64,000 nt of DNA from Liolophura sinensis. Taxonomy: Eukaryota > Mollusca > Polyplacophora > Chitonida > Chitonidae. Each line of letters starts with the position of its first letter. Within the stretch, counting starts at the first letter, position 1. A model generated the notes under the pieces. That model did not search any database, was not told the DNA's origin, and was given only the letters and a program-made list of their open reading frames with translations. Of the stretch, positions 1 through 13,060 are shown piece after piece. A program made the translations under genes and the position numbers. Location of the stretch: the NCBI RefSeq assembly GCF_032854445.1, contig NC_088301.1:43705116-43769115 (forward strand), written 5' to 3'.

Positions 1-3000
1 ATATATACATAACAATGGAATCCTCTTCCCCTCTGCATATTTTCTTGACTTGATGACTGAGACGCAGGTAACAGAGCCGGCTGTGGGCACGGGGAATTCT
101 TAAGGTCACTGCCGGCAATCCCAGGTAAACATACAGTTTACCTAATCAATGACTTCAGGTGCATTGCTCAGGCGAAAAGGTACATTATTTGAAACCTTGA
201 AGGCCCACCTAGGTATGCAGTCAACATAAGACCTCAACCTACACCTACCACCTTTTTTTCCTCCATTCTTTTCAGCCTTGCCTTGTAATTTTTACCTGTA
301 TTAGAGCAATGGGTAAGTTTTCACACAGACTACAAATGCAGTCTTATGTCTCCAGTAATTGTTCAACCCATTTTTCTAAAAACTGCATGTTGTTTCATAT
401 TTTCCCTTTACTCAAGAATGAGTATGTGAAAGTCTTAATGCTAGCAGGTAAACTGATTTTTGGAAAAAGTTACATTAAAGTGACTCACAAAGTTATTGTT
501 ATAGTGAACCCAGGTAACTTTAATAACTCGAATGATTGTGTCACACAAAAGCACGAGAAATGATGGTGTAAGCCTTGATTCACTTCTTGTTTACTCCACC
601 AACTGTGAATACCTGATTACGGCGCTAATGTTTACATCAACACATAATCCAGCGCACAGATGCCAAGGTAAATTGTGAGGACTTGATCATTTGAACACTC
701 CCTTGCCTTAAACACTGCGATGAACCTGAGTGACATTCACACACATGCTAGGCCAATATTAAGCATATACTTCAGTCCCTGAAGCAGACTTCACAAAGCC
801 ATTTTTGACTTCCAATAAAATTTAAAATCACGTCACAATTATAGTTCTTGGTACTGGAAGTTGAATTTTTTACACATTTGTCTTAAGATAACAATTATGA
901 GAATTTTTTTTTGAATTTCTAGCCTCCAAAAGTAGGGTCTAAAATTGTAGTCCAAATTTTTACTAGGCTTTAAGGAATGGGCCCCATACACTCTCTCTCT
1001 CCTTAAACACAGGAATCAAGCTCATTTGCTGGATTGTCAACCTTATCAATACATGGACATGTAGCCCCCAGAAGTAAAATACTCATAAGGCAGCTTCATG
1101 TATCACAGAATGATGTGTGCACAACTTTTAGTAAAACACTTCTTACAAACAGTTTATATCTTTCCTTCTCATAGATGTAATCAGCAAAATGCATCAACAG
1201 CACTGGTCAAACTGTACCCGTGTATACAAGTTCATTTAATCTAGAGACCCTGTTTAAATTATACAACGCACATGTTCAGTTCTTGGTTCCACATATAATG
1301 TACACACCACAGAATGTGAACATGTAGTTTCTATAATCATCATGTTCTGTCACAGTAATTCTTGATATGAGTTTTCAATTCTCTGGAGAACCTGGTGTGT
1401 CAAAAGTTTGAAAACAAAAACTAAACTTTTAATTCTAAAAAGTTATCTATAGCTCTGATTATGGCTGAAAGCTAAACTCAAGAGTTTTCCATTTTAAAAG
1501 TATCATACACACAGATTATAGGTTTAGCCATAGGAGTGTTTCAGTGTCTTTAAGACGACCTATTCTGACAAAATGAACATGGGAGAGATGGGGAAAATTG
1601 GAGAAAATTGGAAATGAGACGACCTAATTTCTAATTCTGGCTAAATCTGTGGCACAGATACACACACTATACCGCCATTAATCATTATGTTTAAATATGT
1701 AGGCCTAAGTGAAAAGGTTGATTGGTTCTGGGATAAATAAAAATCAATTTTTATAATGATGTGGATTCTTCTTTAGCTTAATTCAGAATTCCTACTTTTC
1801 TTGATACCTTGTGCATGACTGCCAGGTGTGACAGAAGTAATATCCTTTGATGACAGATCTATGATGTGCACTGATATTTTTAGTTGTTCAAGAGAACATA
1901 CTTTGCATAACTCATCCTTCAACACTGTTTAAAGACATCTTTGATCGCTGAACTCATCTGTAAGGGCTTGCTCACTCAACCAGTTCACATGTATACGACC
2001 GCGTATCATTTTCACAGTTTTGCGAGATATGACTCTACACTAACCATGTGTCACAGGATACCTAACCTAAGCTAACATGTTCTGTTTATTTTAGTCTCTC
2101 TGAAAAAGTCCAAAGTAACTAAACGAAGAGAAGCACATGTAACTAACTCAAATGTGATTTTTTGCTTTAACATCTATTTCTTCCTGTCTCATGCTCTCTG
2201 AACAATTTTTTTTTCACACTAAATACATCACATATTGCAGAATAGATGATTTTCTGATGAGTACCTTGTGAAAATTACTTTGACTTGGTAGATCATAAAT
2301 GTTCCATCAGCCTCCAGATGGCTTATGTTTATTTTAAATCAGCTCTCACATCAAATCAGGGCGCTGTAATGATATAATAACCAAAAAAATATATTTTCTG
2401 TTCAGTGATATCAGGTATATTCTATGAATTAAACTTCTTATGTTCCAAAGACAAGCATCCAAACATGTGGGTGCTATAATATGTCATGTTAATGTACCGG
2501 AGTCTCTATCCATATGACTTTCAAAAAGAATCCCTTTCAATCTTCACAAGAATATACCCTTGGAAGAAATTCTCAAACACACACACACCAGAATAATTTC
2601 TTGATATTTGCTTTCAAGTTAATCCAAGTTTAAAAATCAAAACATTTCTCATTTATAGAGATAAGTATACCCTTAAATTAAACCAGCATGATTCATATGC
2701 AAGATATTTAGATGTACATGTATTTATATATTTACATACATATGTAAATTCCTTCCACGGCCGGACACTGGTCTTAATTAACAAGGTGCCTATGACCTTT
2801 GTTCTCTCTAAGATAATTTGGTGTTAACTAAATCCTACTGCCTAGGAGCGGTCAACCTAATCCATGTACAAACAGAGGGTAAATCTCTCTACTCGGACCC
2901 CCCTCACACCTGTAGCCATAAAACTCATGATACATGCACTAGACCATGACCAGAAGGTACGTGTATGTGTGTGTGTGTGAACATGAACGACACAAAAGGA

Positions 3001-3851
3001 CGAAGGTAGTCACAACGACAGCCGAGAGCTCTGCACAAACCAATACAAAACCAATCCTTTTATTTAGAACAGCTATGATCATTCAGGCACACATTTTTTC
3101 CAGTGAATAATCCTTTTAGAAATGTGACCACACTTCCCGCTATATTTACAAGGTGTCATAAAGAGGTAGCAGTTATTTTTTTATACAAAGACCTTGTTGA
3201 TCTGTTTGTACATTAAAAAAGCATGACACAAAGCGGCTCACAAGACACTTTTTGAGACATGGTATGTTATGATGTTGTCATCTATTGACCTTTCTAATCT
3301 GCACCACATAGTACAGAACAACTTTAACGGAACACCAATTCTACAATCTTTTTGACACATTTAAAACCAAACACAGGAAACCTTAATCTCATGTTAGAGG
3401 AGTGGTCATTAAAATTATCATACAGATAATATCTATAAAAGGTACATACAAATGACTGTGCACCCCCTGGCAGAGGCTCATTAACATAAAAGGTAGAATG
3501 TTTTTTGATCACTCAGGTAAACTAATTCCTGTCCCAACAAAAACATTTCAGTGATTTAATACAAGAGAAGGCGTACCTGTACAACATCTTTGTAAATGAA
3601 ACTTGAACTGACCTTTTTGTGACCAGACCATAAAGAAAAATATGAGACATGATATCCGGTGGCTGACATAATGCATATCAGCCAATAATATCTGACTTGA
3701 GATAGTGGACAGGCAATGAGTTACTGAATTATTATTCATCTATCTGAATTATCAAATGAAAACAATAATAATCTAGATATGAAACACTGTTTTGTAATAA
3801 ATAATAACTGGGTTATCAAAACACAATACAATAGTACAGTGCATTACATAC
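1..3851. other. Gene-poor AT-rich stretch, probably intron of the Prickle-like gene
   Basis: I see no exon, RNA gene or tandem array here. Open frames are short and carry no recognisable protein. If the Prickle-like model is right, this is intron between the exon at 3852-3946 and exons off the left edge. Confidence 0.4.
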
Positions 3852-3946
3852 CTCCAATAATGCATGGCAAAGCCTGGACAATGCTCCCTGCACACCAGAC
3901 ATGGCCGTCCGTTGTCTGAATCTGATGTTTGAGGATACAGAGGACT
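3852..3946 (-). CDS. Internal exon of a Prickle-like PET-LIM protein gene (partial gene)
   Basis: Read on the - strand, this 95-bp segment is flanked by a good acceptor (AATTTCAG) and donor (GTATGT) and is open in one frame. It encodes an acidic linker followed by PCLVCREHCPGFAMHYW and the start of an Arg codon (the exon ends in phase 2). The pattern C-x2-C-R-E-x-C-P-G-F-x2-H-x-W-R matches the zinc-binding-like segment just N-terminal of the PET domain in PRICKLE3-type Prickle proteins, with weaker likeness to Testin. Prickle is a cytoplasmic core planar cell polarity protein that binds Dishevelled and Van Gogh. No PET or LIM exon is visible between 1 and 3851, so the rest of the gene probably lies to the left of the window. 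Family assignment rests on this one motif from memory of the family; Testin or LMCD1-like proteins are the alternatives. Confidence 0.66.
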
Positions 3947-5337
3947 CTGAAATTATAAACAGAATCAAACAATTTTAATAATTTTTATGAACTGAAAGAT
4001 AACATGCCAGAGCAGCCAGTTTCATATGAGGAATAAGATAATAAAGATAATTCAATTGCACCCAAGCATTCATTATTCGATAAATGGGTGAACAGATTTG
4101 TGGTCATGCGAAATAACTCTCAACAACTTTCCAGCTAATACATTTATTTACCTACAAAGTGCAATACACAAATCAAGATTTGAAAACAGAAAGGGCAAAT
4201 AACAACTGATAATTAAATCAGTATGACTTTTGCTACTTTTGGTTTTAGACTATACCATTTCAGGAAATCTCCAGGAAAGTCATTTTTACAAATAGAACTC
4301 AAAAGATTTAAAGCTGTATAAAATCAGATAAAACTTTTTAGACACAAATTAAAATGCCTTTAAATAATTAAAATGATGACTCTTGCAATATTACACCAGG
4401 TACATATCAGTCCTGCAAGACATTTAGAAAAACATCAGCGCATGATGCTGGTTACATCTGTCTTTTTTAATTAGGAAAAAATAAGTCTGCGACATGTATT
4501 CTAAATATTCAAGAAATTTAAGTGTTCTTCTGTCAGTGGCATGTCCACTGACTATCTGATACCTTTACCACCTCATGGGGATGCTGTTTTCCCAGGCATG
4601 TTCATGTTCTCTGGCAAGAGTATGGTATGCAGTTGGTGAATGTCAAGCACTGGTACAGGTAAGGCAGACAGTTTTGTACATAAGGTGTCAGCCAGATAAC
4701 AGTAAAAATAACCATTACACACAAAAGTGAAGGGTTCAAACCGGGAGTTATCAGAGGGATACAAAACAGACACCAAGGGAATGCAGGGTCAGAAGAAAAC
4801 CCAGATGGACAAAAAACAAAAACAAAGACTGTTTGTATTACTATCCTTACAGAAATAATCTTCCTGCTTACTTCTTGTCAAAGAAATTTTGCCAGTTTAT
4901 CTTCACAAGCTTATCAACATATCTATGTACATATACAGACGAGTTTTAAGAGACAGGCGTAATATTAGCTAACAGAGGACTGCACAGATCATGGCCTTTG
5001 TACTCCAAACCTACAGCACTGACTACCGCTATCTGTCAAGGCTACAAATCAGCATGACCAACACAAAAAAAAGTGTTTAGCATGTGTTTTTATCATAGCA
5101 TGTAAACCTAAAGTTTATCATTTTTCAAGTAAAACATTTTGCTTTATGCTGATCGATTCATCTACCCTATATGGCCACTTAACAGTTTTGGGTGAAGTTT
5201 GATTAATGTCTTATGTCTTAAAAATTAAGTGTTGGCATCAAAAGTATCAATTTAAAAGGCCTTTATGTGTTTGCCATCAACCTGCAAATGGTCAATGAGT
5301 AGCAGTATTACATCTAAATCTTAAATGAAAACCTATC

Positions 5338-5700
5338 CTGGTACATATGCCTATCCATAACCCCTACATATGCCTATCCATAACTCCTACATATGCCTAT
5401 CTACAACTCGTACATATGCCTATCCTACATATGCCTATCTATAACTCCTACATATGCCTATCTATAACTCCTACATATGCCTGTCCTACATATGCCTATC
5501 TATAACTCCTACATATGCCTATCCATAACTCCTACATATGCCTATCCATAACTCCTACATATACCTATCTATAACTCCTACATATGCCTATCCATAACTC
5601 CTACATATGCCTATCCATAACTCCTACATATACCTATCCATAACTCCTACATATGCATATCCATAATTCCTACATATGCCTATCCATAATTCCTACCATT
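5338..5700. repeat. Minisatellite, 23-bp unit
   Basis: About 15 tandem copies of a 23-bp unit built on TCCTACATATGCCTATCCAT plus AAC, with a few shortened units (about 14 bp) near 5420 and 5485. Copies differ mainly at ATGCC/ATACC and CCATAA/CTATAA. It lies in the putative intron of the Prickle-like gene, about 500 bp from the 52-bp array. Confidence 0.93.
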
Positions 5701-6221
5701 ATGAGTATTAAATGCCCCACATAATCCTCATCACATTGTCCTACAAATCATCCAATTCCATGGCCATTAATAGCCCTACGGAACCCACATCATAATGGCC
5801 TGTCACACATCAATAGTTCAACCCCTTGCAATATCTTTCTCATTCTTAAATCCACCTACAAAATGTCCATATGTCCTTATATATAACAGCTTTATGAAAT
5901 CTCATGGCTTATTACTACTGAATATCCATCAGGCTTACTGGAACAAAAACAGTCTCACCTAACTCTCATCAATGGTCATACTGGTCTGCAGCATATCCAT
6001 AAATGCCTGGACCATAAACGGTCTCACAAAATCCTCATTAATGGCCATACAACAACCTAATACCTATCCTGACATCCCTGGAACCTTAACAATCTCTCCT
6101 AATCCTCACAAACTGCCATTGTGTTTGCAAAAAAAAGTTTTAAGCATGGTGTTAAATAACAATCAAATAAATAAAACATAATCTTCATTAATGGTCATAC
6201 TGACTTTACTACTATTTATCA

Positions 6222-7650
6222 GTAACTTTATCAATACCAACAGCATCTCATGGAATCCCATTACAACTATCCACAACTCCCACGAATACCAACAGCATCT
6301 CATGGAATCCCATTACAACTATCCACAACTCCCACGAATACCAACAGCATCTCAGGGAATCCAATTATACCTATCTATAACTCCCACGAATACCAACAGC
6401 ATCTCATGGAATCCCATTATACTTATTCATAACTCCCATGAATACCAACAGCATCTCAGGGAATCCAATTATACCTATCCATAACTCCCACGAATACCAA
6501 CAGCATCTCATGGAATCCCATTATACTTATTCATAACTCCCACGAATACCAACAGCATCTCATGGAATCCCATTATACTTATTCATAACTCCCATGAATA
6601 CCAACAGCATCTCAGGGAATCCAATTATACCTATCCATAACTCCCACGAATACCAACAGCATCTCAGGGAATCCAATTATACCTATCCATAACTCCCATG
6701 AATACCAACAGCATCTCAGGGAATCCAATTATACCTATCCACAACTCACATGAATACCAACAGCATCTCAGGGAATCCAATTAAACCTATCCATAACTCC
6801 CACGAATACCACCAGCATCTTATGGAATCCAACTATACCTATCCATAACTCCAATGAATACCAACAGCATCTCATGGAATCCAATTATACCTATCCACAA
6901 CTCAGATGAATACCAACAGCATCTCATGGAATCCAATTATACCTCTCCATAACTCCCATGAATACCAACAGCATCTCAGGGAACCCAATTATACCTATCC
7001 ATAACTCCCATGAATACCAACAGCATCTCATGGAATCCAATTAAACCTATCCATAACTCCCACGAATACCAACAGCATCTCAGGGAATCCAATTATACCT
7101 ATCCATAACTCCCACGAATACCAACAGCATCTCAGGGAATCCAATTATACCTATATATAACTCCCATGAATACCAACAGCATCTCATGGAATCCCATTAC
7201 AACTATCCACAACTCCCATGAATACCAACAGCATCTCATGGAATCCCATTACAACTATCCACAACTCCCATGAATACCAACAGCATCTCATGGAATCCAA
7301 TTATACCTATCCATAACTCCCACAACTCCCATGAATACCAACAGCATCTCATGGAATCCAATTATACCTATCCATAACTCCCACGAATACCAACAGCATC
7401 TCAAGGAATCCAATTATACCTATCCATAACTCCCATGAATACCAACAGCATCTCATGGAATCCAATTAAACCTATCCATAACTCCCACGAATACCAACAG
7501 CATCTCAGGGAATCCAATTATACCTATCCATAACTCCCATGAATACCAACAGCATCTCATGGAATCTCATTATACCTATCCATGACCCCCACGAATACCA
7601 ACAGCATCTCATGGAATCTCACTATACCTATTCATAATACCACGAATGTA
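6222..7650. repeat. Minisatellite, 52-bp unit
   Basis: About 27 copies of a 52-bp unit containing AATACCAACAGCATCTCATG, then a GGAATCCAATTATACC-type segment, then TATCCATAACTCCCA. Two alternating variants recur (CTCATGGAATCCCATT and CTCAGGGAATCCAATT), which suggests spread of multi-unit blocks. One 11-bp slip is seen near 7315. The TATCCATAACTCC word also occurs in the nearby 23-bp array. The open frames through the array are by-products of the repeat. Confidence 0.95.
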
Positions 7651-8029
7651 AACACTCGCTCACAGAATGCCCAGAGCAAAGAAGCATACTGGCACCAATG
7701 ACAGAGTGAAGTAATAAAGTTATCGGCTAGCAAACTATTTAAAATTGTACTGGTATGTTAAAACATAAAAAGGCCTGTTTTGTGCGCAAACAATAATAAA
7801 GATGCATCAATGCATGTACCTGTAAACAAGTCTACTTGCACATGGATAAGTTCCACATTTTTACTTTGTGCAAAACATATTCACAGCAATGTATACAGTG
7901 TTACAGTAGTTATGAGCGAAACATCTTGTGTTGATGAAAGAAAACTTGAAGACTTAAATTACATTACTCCCAGTGAGCCAAGGTCGCATCCAGATGAACT
8001 ACTATACAAACTGGGTGTATTCCTGTGAC

Positions 8030-8720
8030 TTAAACCCCATGGGTGCCCAGCATGCATGTTACCAAAGAAAACGAAGCGTACCCCAAGTCGGAGTTCCCCT
8101 CGGGTCGGGCCATTCGCCATTGTGCAGTAGATCGACCGCTTGAGTACTTTAGTTAGGCGGTGTTGCAAACACACACGCACGCACACGGTGCCCCTAATCA
8201 GGGGTCTACGGTAAACTTTGGCGACACTCTTAACACCCTGTCTCTTGGCTGACCAAAACTGTTAATTCCTTCATCCGCACCGAAAAGTTCCACGTATGTA
8301 TATATATATCCCAGTGAATATCGCCAGGCTGTAGTTCCATACATGCGCCGCCAACACACTGAAGTGTTATCCCTCGGTCAACTCACAGCTTGGTCTCGAC
8401 TCTGCATGCGGTGAACGCGTCACGACACTTCCCACAAACTTTCCGCGGCTAGCCGACGGTTAAAGGGTCCAACTTCCTCATAATAGAGCAGCAGCTCAGG
8501 GAACAAGCCAAGAAGACAGCCGGTATATCGAGCGGCACGCAACACCTATAACAGCTCCCTCTCGCCCCCGTACGCTCGATGAGCTTACACGGTCACTTCA
8601 CCTCCCATTCCAGCCAGCCTGCATAGGCCTACAACATCAGGTGCAACTTTTGAACTTGTTTACGGTACACTGAATCGAAACTCCTCCCATCCGGTGACGT
8701 CAGAGCTCTAACTGACAGGT
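8030..8720. promoter_or_regulatory. CpG-richer, promoter-like stretch
   Basis: This roughly 700-bp stretch is clearly richer in C, G and CpG than the AT-rich DNA on both sides. It contains many CG dinucleotides and a TGACGTCA-type (CRE-like) word near 8696. With a candidate first exon ending at 8387 on the - strand, it may be the promoter and 5' UTR of the Prickle-like gene. No start site can be fixed from sequence alone. Confidence 0.35.
8387..8407 (-). CDS. Possible first coding exon of the Prickle-like gene
   Basis: On the - strand an ATG at 8407 opens seven codons (MQSRDQA) that run straight into a consensus donor GTGAGT at 8386-8381. The exon ends in phase 0, which is what the exon at 3946-3852 needs, so a joined reading frame is possible. 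It lies in the CpG-richer stretch 8.0-8.7 kb, unlike the AT-rich surroundings. The short length gives no homology support. It could equally be part of a non-coding 5' exon, or a chance donor. Inference only. Confidence 0.3.
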
Positions 8721-10025
8721 GCTTTTCGGTGATAAATGGACATGTGGGGGAGCTTACAGCAGGTAAAAGTTCCACAAGGCAGGCGTTCACGACTTAGGAC
8801 CTCATGGCAAAATATAAACCACGTGTGGAGGCACAAGCAAGCATTCCTCTTTGACAAATTGTCCATACTAACGGCCCAGCTACCCTACATACCCTTAACC
8901 AAGGTTACGTACATGTACGCCCAAGTCACTGATGAACATGTGTGGACAAACGCCAAAATTGTAGTGGTACCCTTAAGTTTGTAGAGTCGACAGTAAGTTT
9001 GTCAAACAAGCTTGCTCATCCGACAGATTGGTTCTTTAGTGGGATGTAGGCCTATATACCGAACACACAAAAATAAATAAATTAAAAAAAAAAATCGAAA
9101 AAAATTGTCTTGGTTTTTGTTTTGCTAAGCCATGGATTTTAAATGCTGAATTTATTCTTCATACATCGGAGGAAGCGATGCAAGAACAACACTCGACAGA
9201 TCATGATATAAATATGAAAAGGAACAGTGTATTGAGTTTCTAGAATCCTAGCTAAGCCTATATGCCCTACATATCCAACGATAGGCCTATGTGTGATATA
9301 ATATATAGAGGCTGTATATAGAGAGAAGTTGAGTACGTCCAGCAAATAGAAGATTTTTTTCAGGAAGCGATTACTAAAATTCGCGTGCATCCTGTCGAAC
9401 AAATGAAATAAACGAAGAAGGCACTAACAGCAAAAATGACGCTAAGCTGCCTTGAAAATATTGGCTTACCACACTGAACCTATTATAGCGGAGTGTAAAC
9501 CAAAAAGACCCACCGTGCCAAACACGGTTACGTGAGCTCTATACATGTATATTTTTACGCATTTAGCAAATTAAACCAAGGCATTGGCAACCTAATATAG
9601 GACTTCCGGTTCTTTAAAGCATTTTCAAGGTGTGAATCAAACAGAACTACCGTGTTGTGCAAGCACGGATAGGCCTATATGTTTAGGTCCTATACCCCCA
9701 TGTAGTTAGTAAATTAAACCAGATTAAATCCTTCTAAATACGCGCACTGTACGCCAGCAATGCATTGTGAACATTCCAACCACGCTTGATTTAGATGACA
9801 GACGCAATTAAGCACCCCCCATGGCCCTCTTCCGCCACTTCTATTGTGCGCCCAGTCTGATCTCAAACCCGCGCGCTGTTCGAAACGCGCATAACTAAAA
9901 CGGACCGAGCAACAAAGGATGCGCGGAAAAGGAGAACAGAATTCAAGTTAAAAAAATGTGCGGAAATCTGATCGAGCAGTCTAATTTATGATATGTCGTA
10001 TTACCATTCGCGTGCGTATGAAGGC

Positions 10026-10086
<61 letters not shown>

Positions 10087-10980
10087 TCAACACATCACTT
10101 GCCCTAGCTGCATAGATAGGCGTGGTATAAAAGAGTTACCAGTACATCAGAATAATAAAAACACTTACCATTGCTTTGTGCATGGATCTGGCGCCGTTTG
10201 TATACGATAATTTTGTGGAAGGGTGCAGCTGAACATATATAAAGGGGGATGACAAAATATCGAGAAAAAACAGGGTTGTAGCGCACCTATAAAACGTATT
10301 ACAAACTGTATTTATTCTGAGGGTACAAGCGGAAATGAAGTTGGACAATAAAATGTCTATTCTATCAACATAAATATCTACATGCATATGGCAGATATGA
10401 TATGCACATATCATATGTATGTATCATATGTATGCATCCCTCCTTGGTACACAGAAAAAAAATGACCGTTTAGATTCTACATGGCAGTTAAACGCTCCAC
10501 AGACATGACTGTCAAACACCATGGATGCATTTAATAACCAGTTAGCGTTTAAAATGATTGCTTAAAATCTAAAGGGAGGAAACAGTGTTAAATGACTAAA
10601 CGCCAGTGGTCAGTACACCCGTGAAATTCCGAAAAAGTGGTGTTTGCCTCTCACAGCACACCGTTTAGGTCTAAACAGACGCTTAGTTGAGGTAGTCAAC
10701 GTTAGTAATGATGTACATATATTGTATTACATTGTATTACATATCCTATTATTAAAAATTTTGTGTTCTTTTTTACATATCCATATAGAGATATATTTTA
10801 TCTGTTTATTTTCTTTTCCAGTTTTTAGCATTTCACTGACAAATCAAAGTTGATGTATCAACCAGCGTCGATCTATGGTTATCAGCATCGAACTATATGA
10901 CTGGACATTCTCCACCTTTAAGCCTTACCATCGTCATATATAGGGTCAGACTGAAAAATCTTTAACACAGCGTTAGTCAC
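8721..10980. other. Gene-poor intergenic stretch
   Basis: No supported gene. It holds a long TA run (listed separately), scattered short open frames without recognisable products, and slightly GC-richer DNA around 9.8-9.95 kb. Confidence 0.4.
10029..10083. repeat. TA dinucleotide microsatellite
   Basis: A nearly perfect run of about 27 TA units. Confidence 0.97.
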
Positions 10981-13060
10981 CAATCATTCAATCATTCAAT
11001 CAATGGCAGACATCTCGTTAGTCCACACCACGACGAATCGCCACTTGGCGATCAGCTTGTTAGTCCACCGGCCACGACGAATGCGTGAACCACTTGGCGA
11101 TCATCGTGTTAGTCCACGCCACGATGAATGCGTTAGCCAGTTGGCGATCAGCTTATTAATCCACGGTATGACGAATGCGTTAGCGACTTGGCGATCATAT
11201 TTTTAGTTCATGCTACCGTACGTTGTTGTTAGTTCACTTGACAGCCGTCTCGTCAGCCCACGGCACGACAAATGCGGTAGCCACTTGGCGATCATCTTGT
11301 TAGTCCACGCCATGACGAATGCGTTTGCTACTTGGAGATCAGCTTGCTAGTAGACGAATGCGCAAACCACTTGGCGGCTATCTCGTTAGCCCACGGTTAG
11401 CCACTTGGTGATCATCTTGTTAGTCCACGCAACGACGAATGCGTGAACTACTTGGCGGCCATCTCGTTACTCCACGCGACGTTGTGAACATTCTCCACAT
11501 TTAAGACTTGGAACGCCCTTTACGGACTACTAATGGTATGCGAATGTCGGACATGACGCTTATATTTACCGTCGTCATATATACGGTCAGACTGAGAAAT
11601 TCTTTAACACAATGTTAGTCACCAATCAATCTATCATTCATTCAATGGCGGCCATCTCGTTAGTCCACACCTCGACGAATGTGTTTGTCACTTGGCGATC
11701 CGCTTGTTAGTCCACTCCACGTCGAATGCATTTGCCACTTGCGAATCAGCTTGTTAGTCCACGCCACGACGAATACATTTACCACTTAGCGATCAGTTTG
11801 TTAGTCTACCAGCCACGACGAATGCTGAATCACTTGGCAGCTGTCTCATTTGTCCACGCCACGACGGATGCGTTAGCCACTTGGCGATTATCTTGTTAGT
11901 CCACGCCACGATGAATGCGTTTGCCACTTGAAGATCAGTTTGTTAGCCCACGCCACGATGAATGCGTTTGCCACTTGGCGATCATCTTTAGTCCACGCCA
12001 TGACCAATGCGCTAGCCACTTGGGGATCAGCTTGTTAGTCCACACCACGACGAAGGCAGGAACCACTTGACAGCCGTCTCCTTAGTCCACGCCATGACGA
12101 AGGCGTTTGCCACTTGAGGATCAACTTGTTAGACCACCCAACGATTAATGCGTTTGCCACTTGGCGATCAGCTTGCTAGTAGACGCAACCACGAATGCGC
12201 AAATCAGTCGGCGGCCATCTCGTTAGTCCACCCGACGACGATTGCCCTAGCTACTTCGTGTTCATCTCCAGCATTAGTCCATGCAGGGTCGTCTTATTAG
12301 TCCACACGACCCCGATTGTTAGCCAAGTTGGCGATAATCTTGTTAGTTCACGCCACGACGAAGGCAGGAACCACTTGACAGCCGTCTCCTTAGTCCACGC
12401 CTTGACGAATGCGTTTGCCACTTGAGGATCAGTTTGTTAGCCCACGCCACGATGAATGCGTTTGCCACTTGGCGATCATCTTTAGTCCACGCCATGACGA
12501 ATGCGTTAGCCACTTGGGGATCAGCTTTAGTCCACACCACGACGAATGCGGGAACCACTTGACAGCCGTCTCGTTAATCCACAACGCGACGAATGAGTTA
12601 GCCAAGTTGGCGATAATCTTGTTAGTTCACGCCACGACGAAGGCAGGAACCACTTGACAGCCGTCTCCTTAGTCCACGCCATGACGAATGCGTTTGCCAC
12701 TTGAGGATCAGCTTGTTAGACCACCCAACGATTAATGCGTTTGCCACTTGGCGATCAGCTTGCTAGTAGACGCAACCACGAATGCGCAAATCAGTCGGCG
12801 GCCATCTCGTTAGTCCACCCGACGACGATTGGCCTAGCTACTTCGTGTTCATCTCCAGCATTAGTCCATGCAGGGTCGTCTTATTAGTCCACACGACCCC
12901 GATTGTTTTAGCCATTTGGCTGCCGTCTTGTTAGTCCATGCACGTAAGGACCATCGCGTGAGTTCACGCAGCGACCAATGCGTTAGTTCGCACGGAGACT
13001 TTGCATTAATGCACGCAGCGACCAGTGGGTTAGTTGGAGAATTCGAGACCACATTAGTTT
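10920..13060. repeat. Minisatellite, degenerate 47-bp unit with higher-order duplications
   Basis: More than 40 diverged copies of a unit near 47 bp, recognisable by the words TTAGTCCACGCCACGACGAA and GCCACTTGGCGATCA. Two larger duplications are visible. Around 10920-11030 and 11560-11675 a leader (GGTCAGACTGA, TTCAATGGC) is repeated 641 bp apart. The block at about 12047-12320 recurs at about 12634-12906 with an offset of 587 bp and very few differences. The right end (12950-13260) fades into isolated TTAGTTCACG words. Confidence 0.9.

Noticed and set aside
6191-6484. Open frames through the 52-bp array
   Set aside because: Repeat by-products; the unit is not a multiple of three, and no splice or start context supports them.
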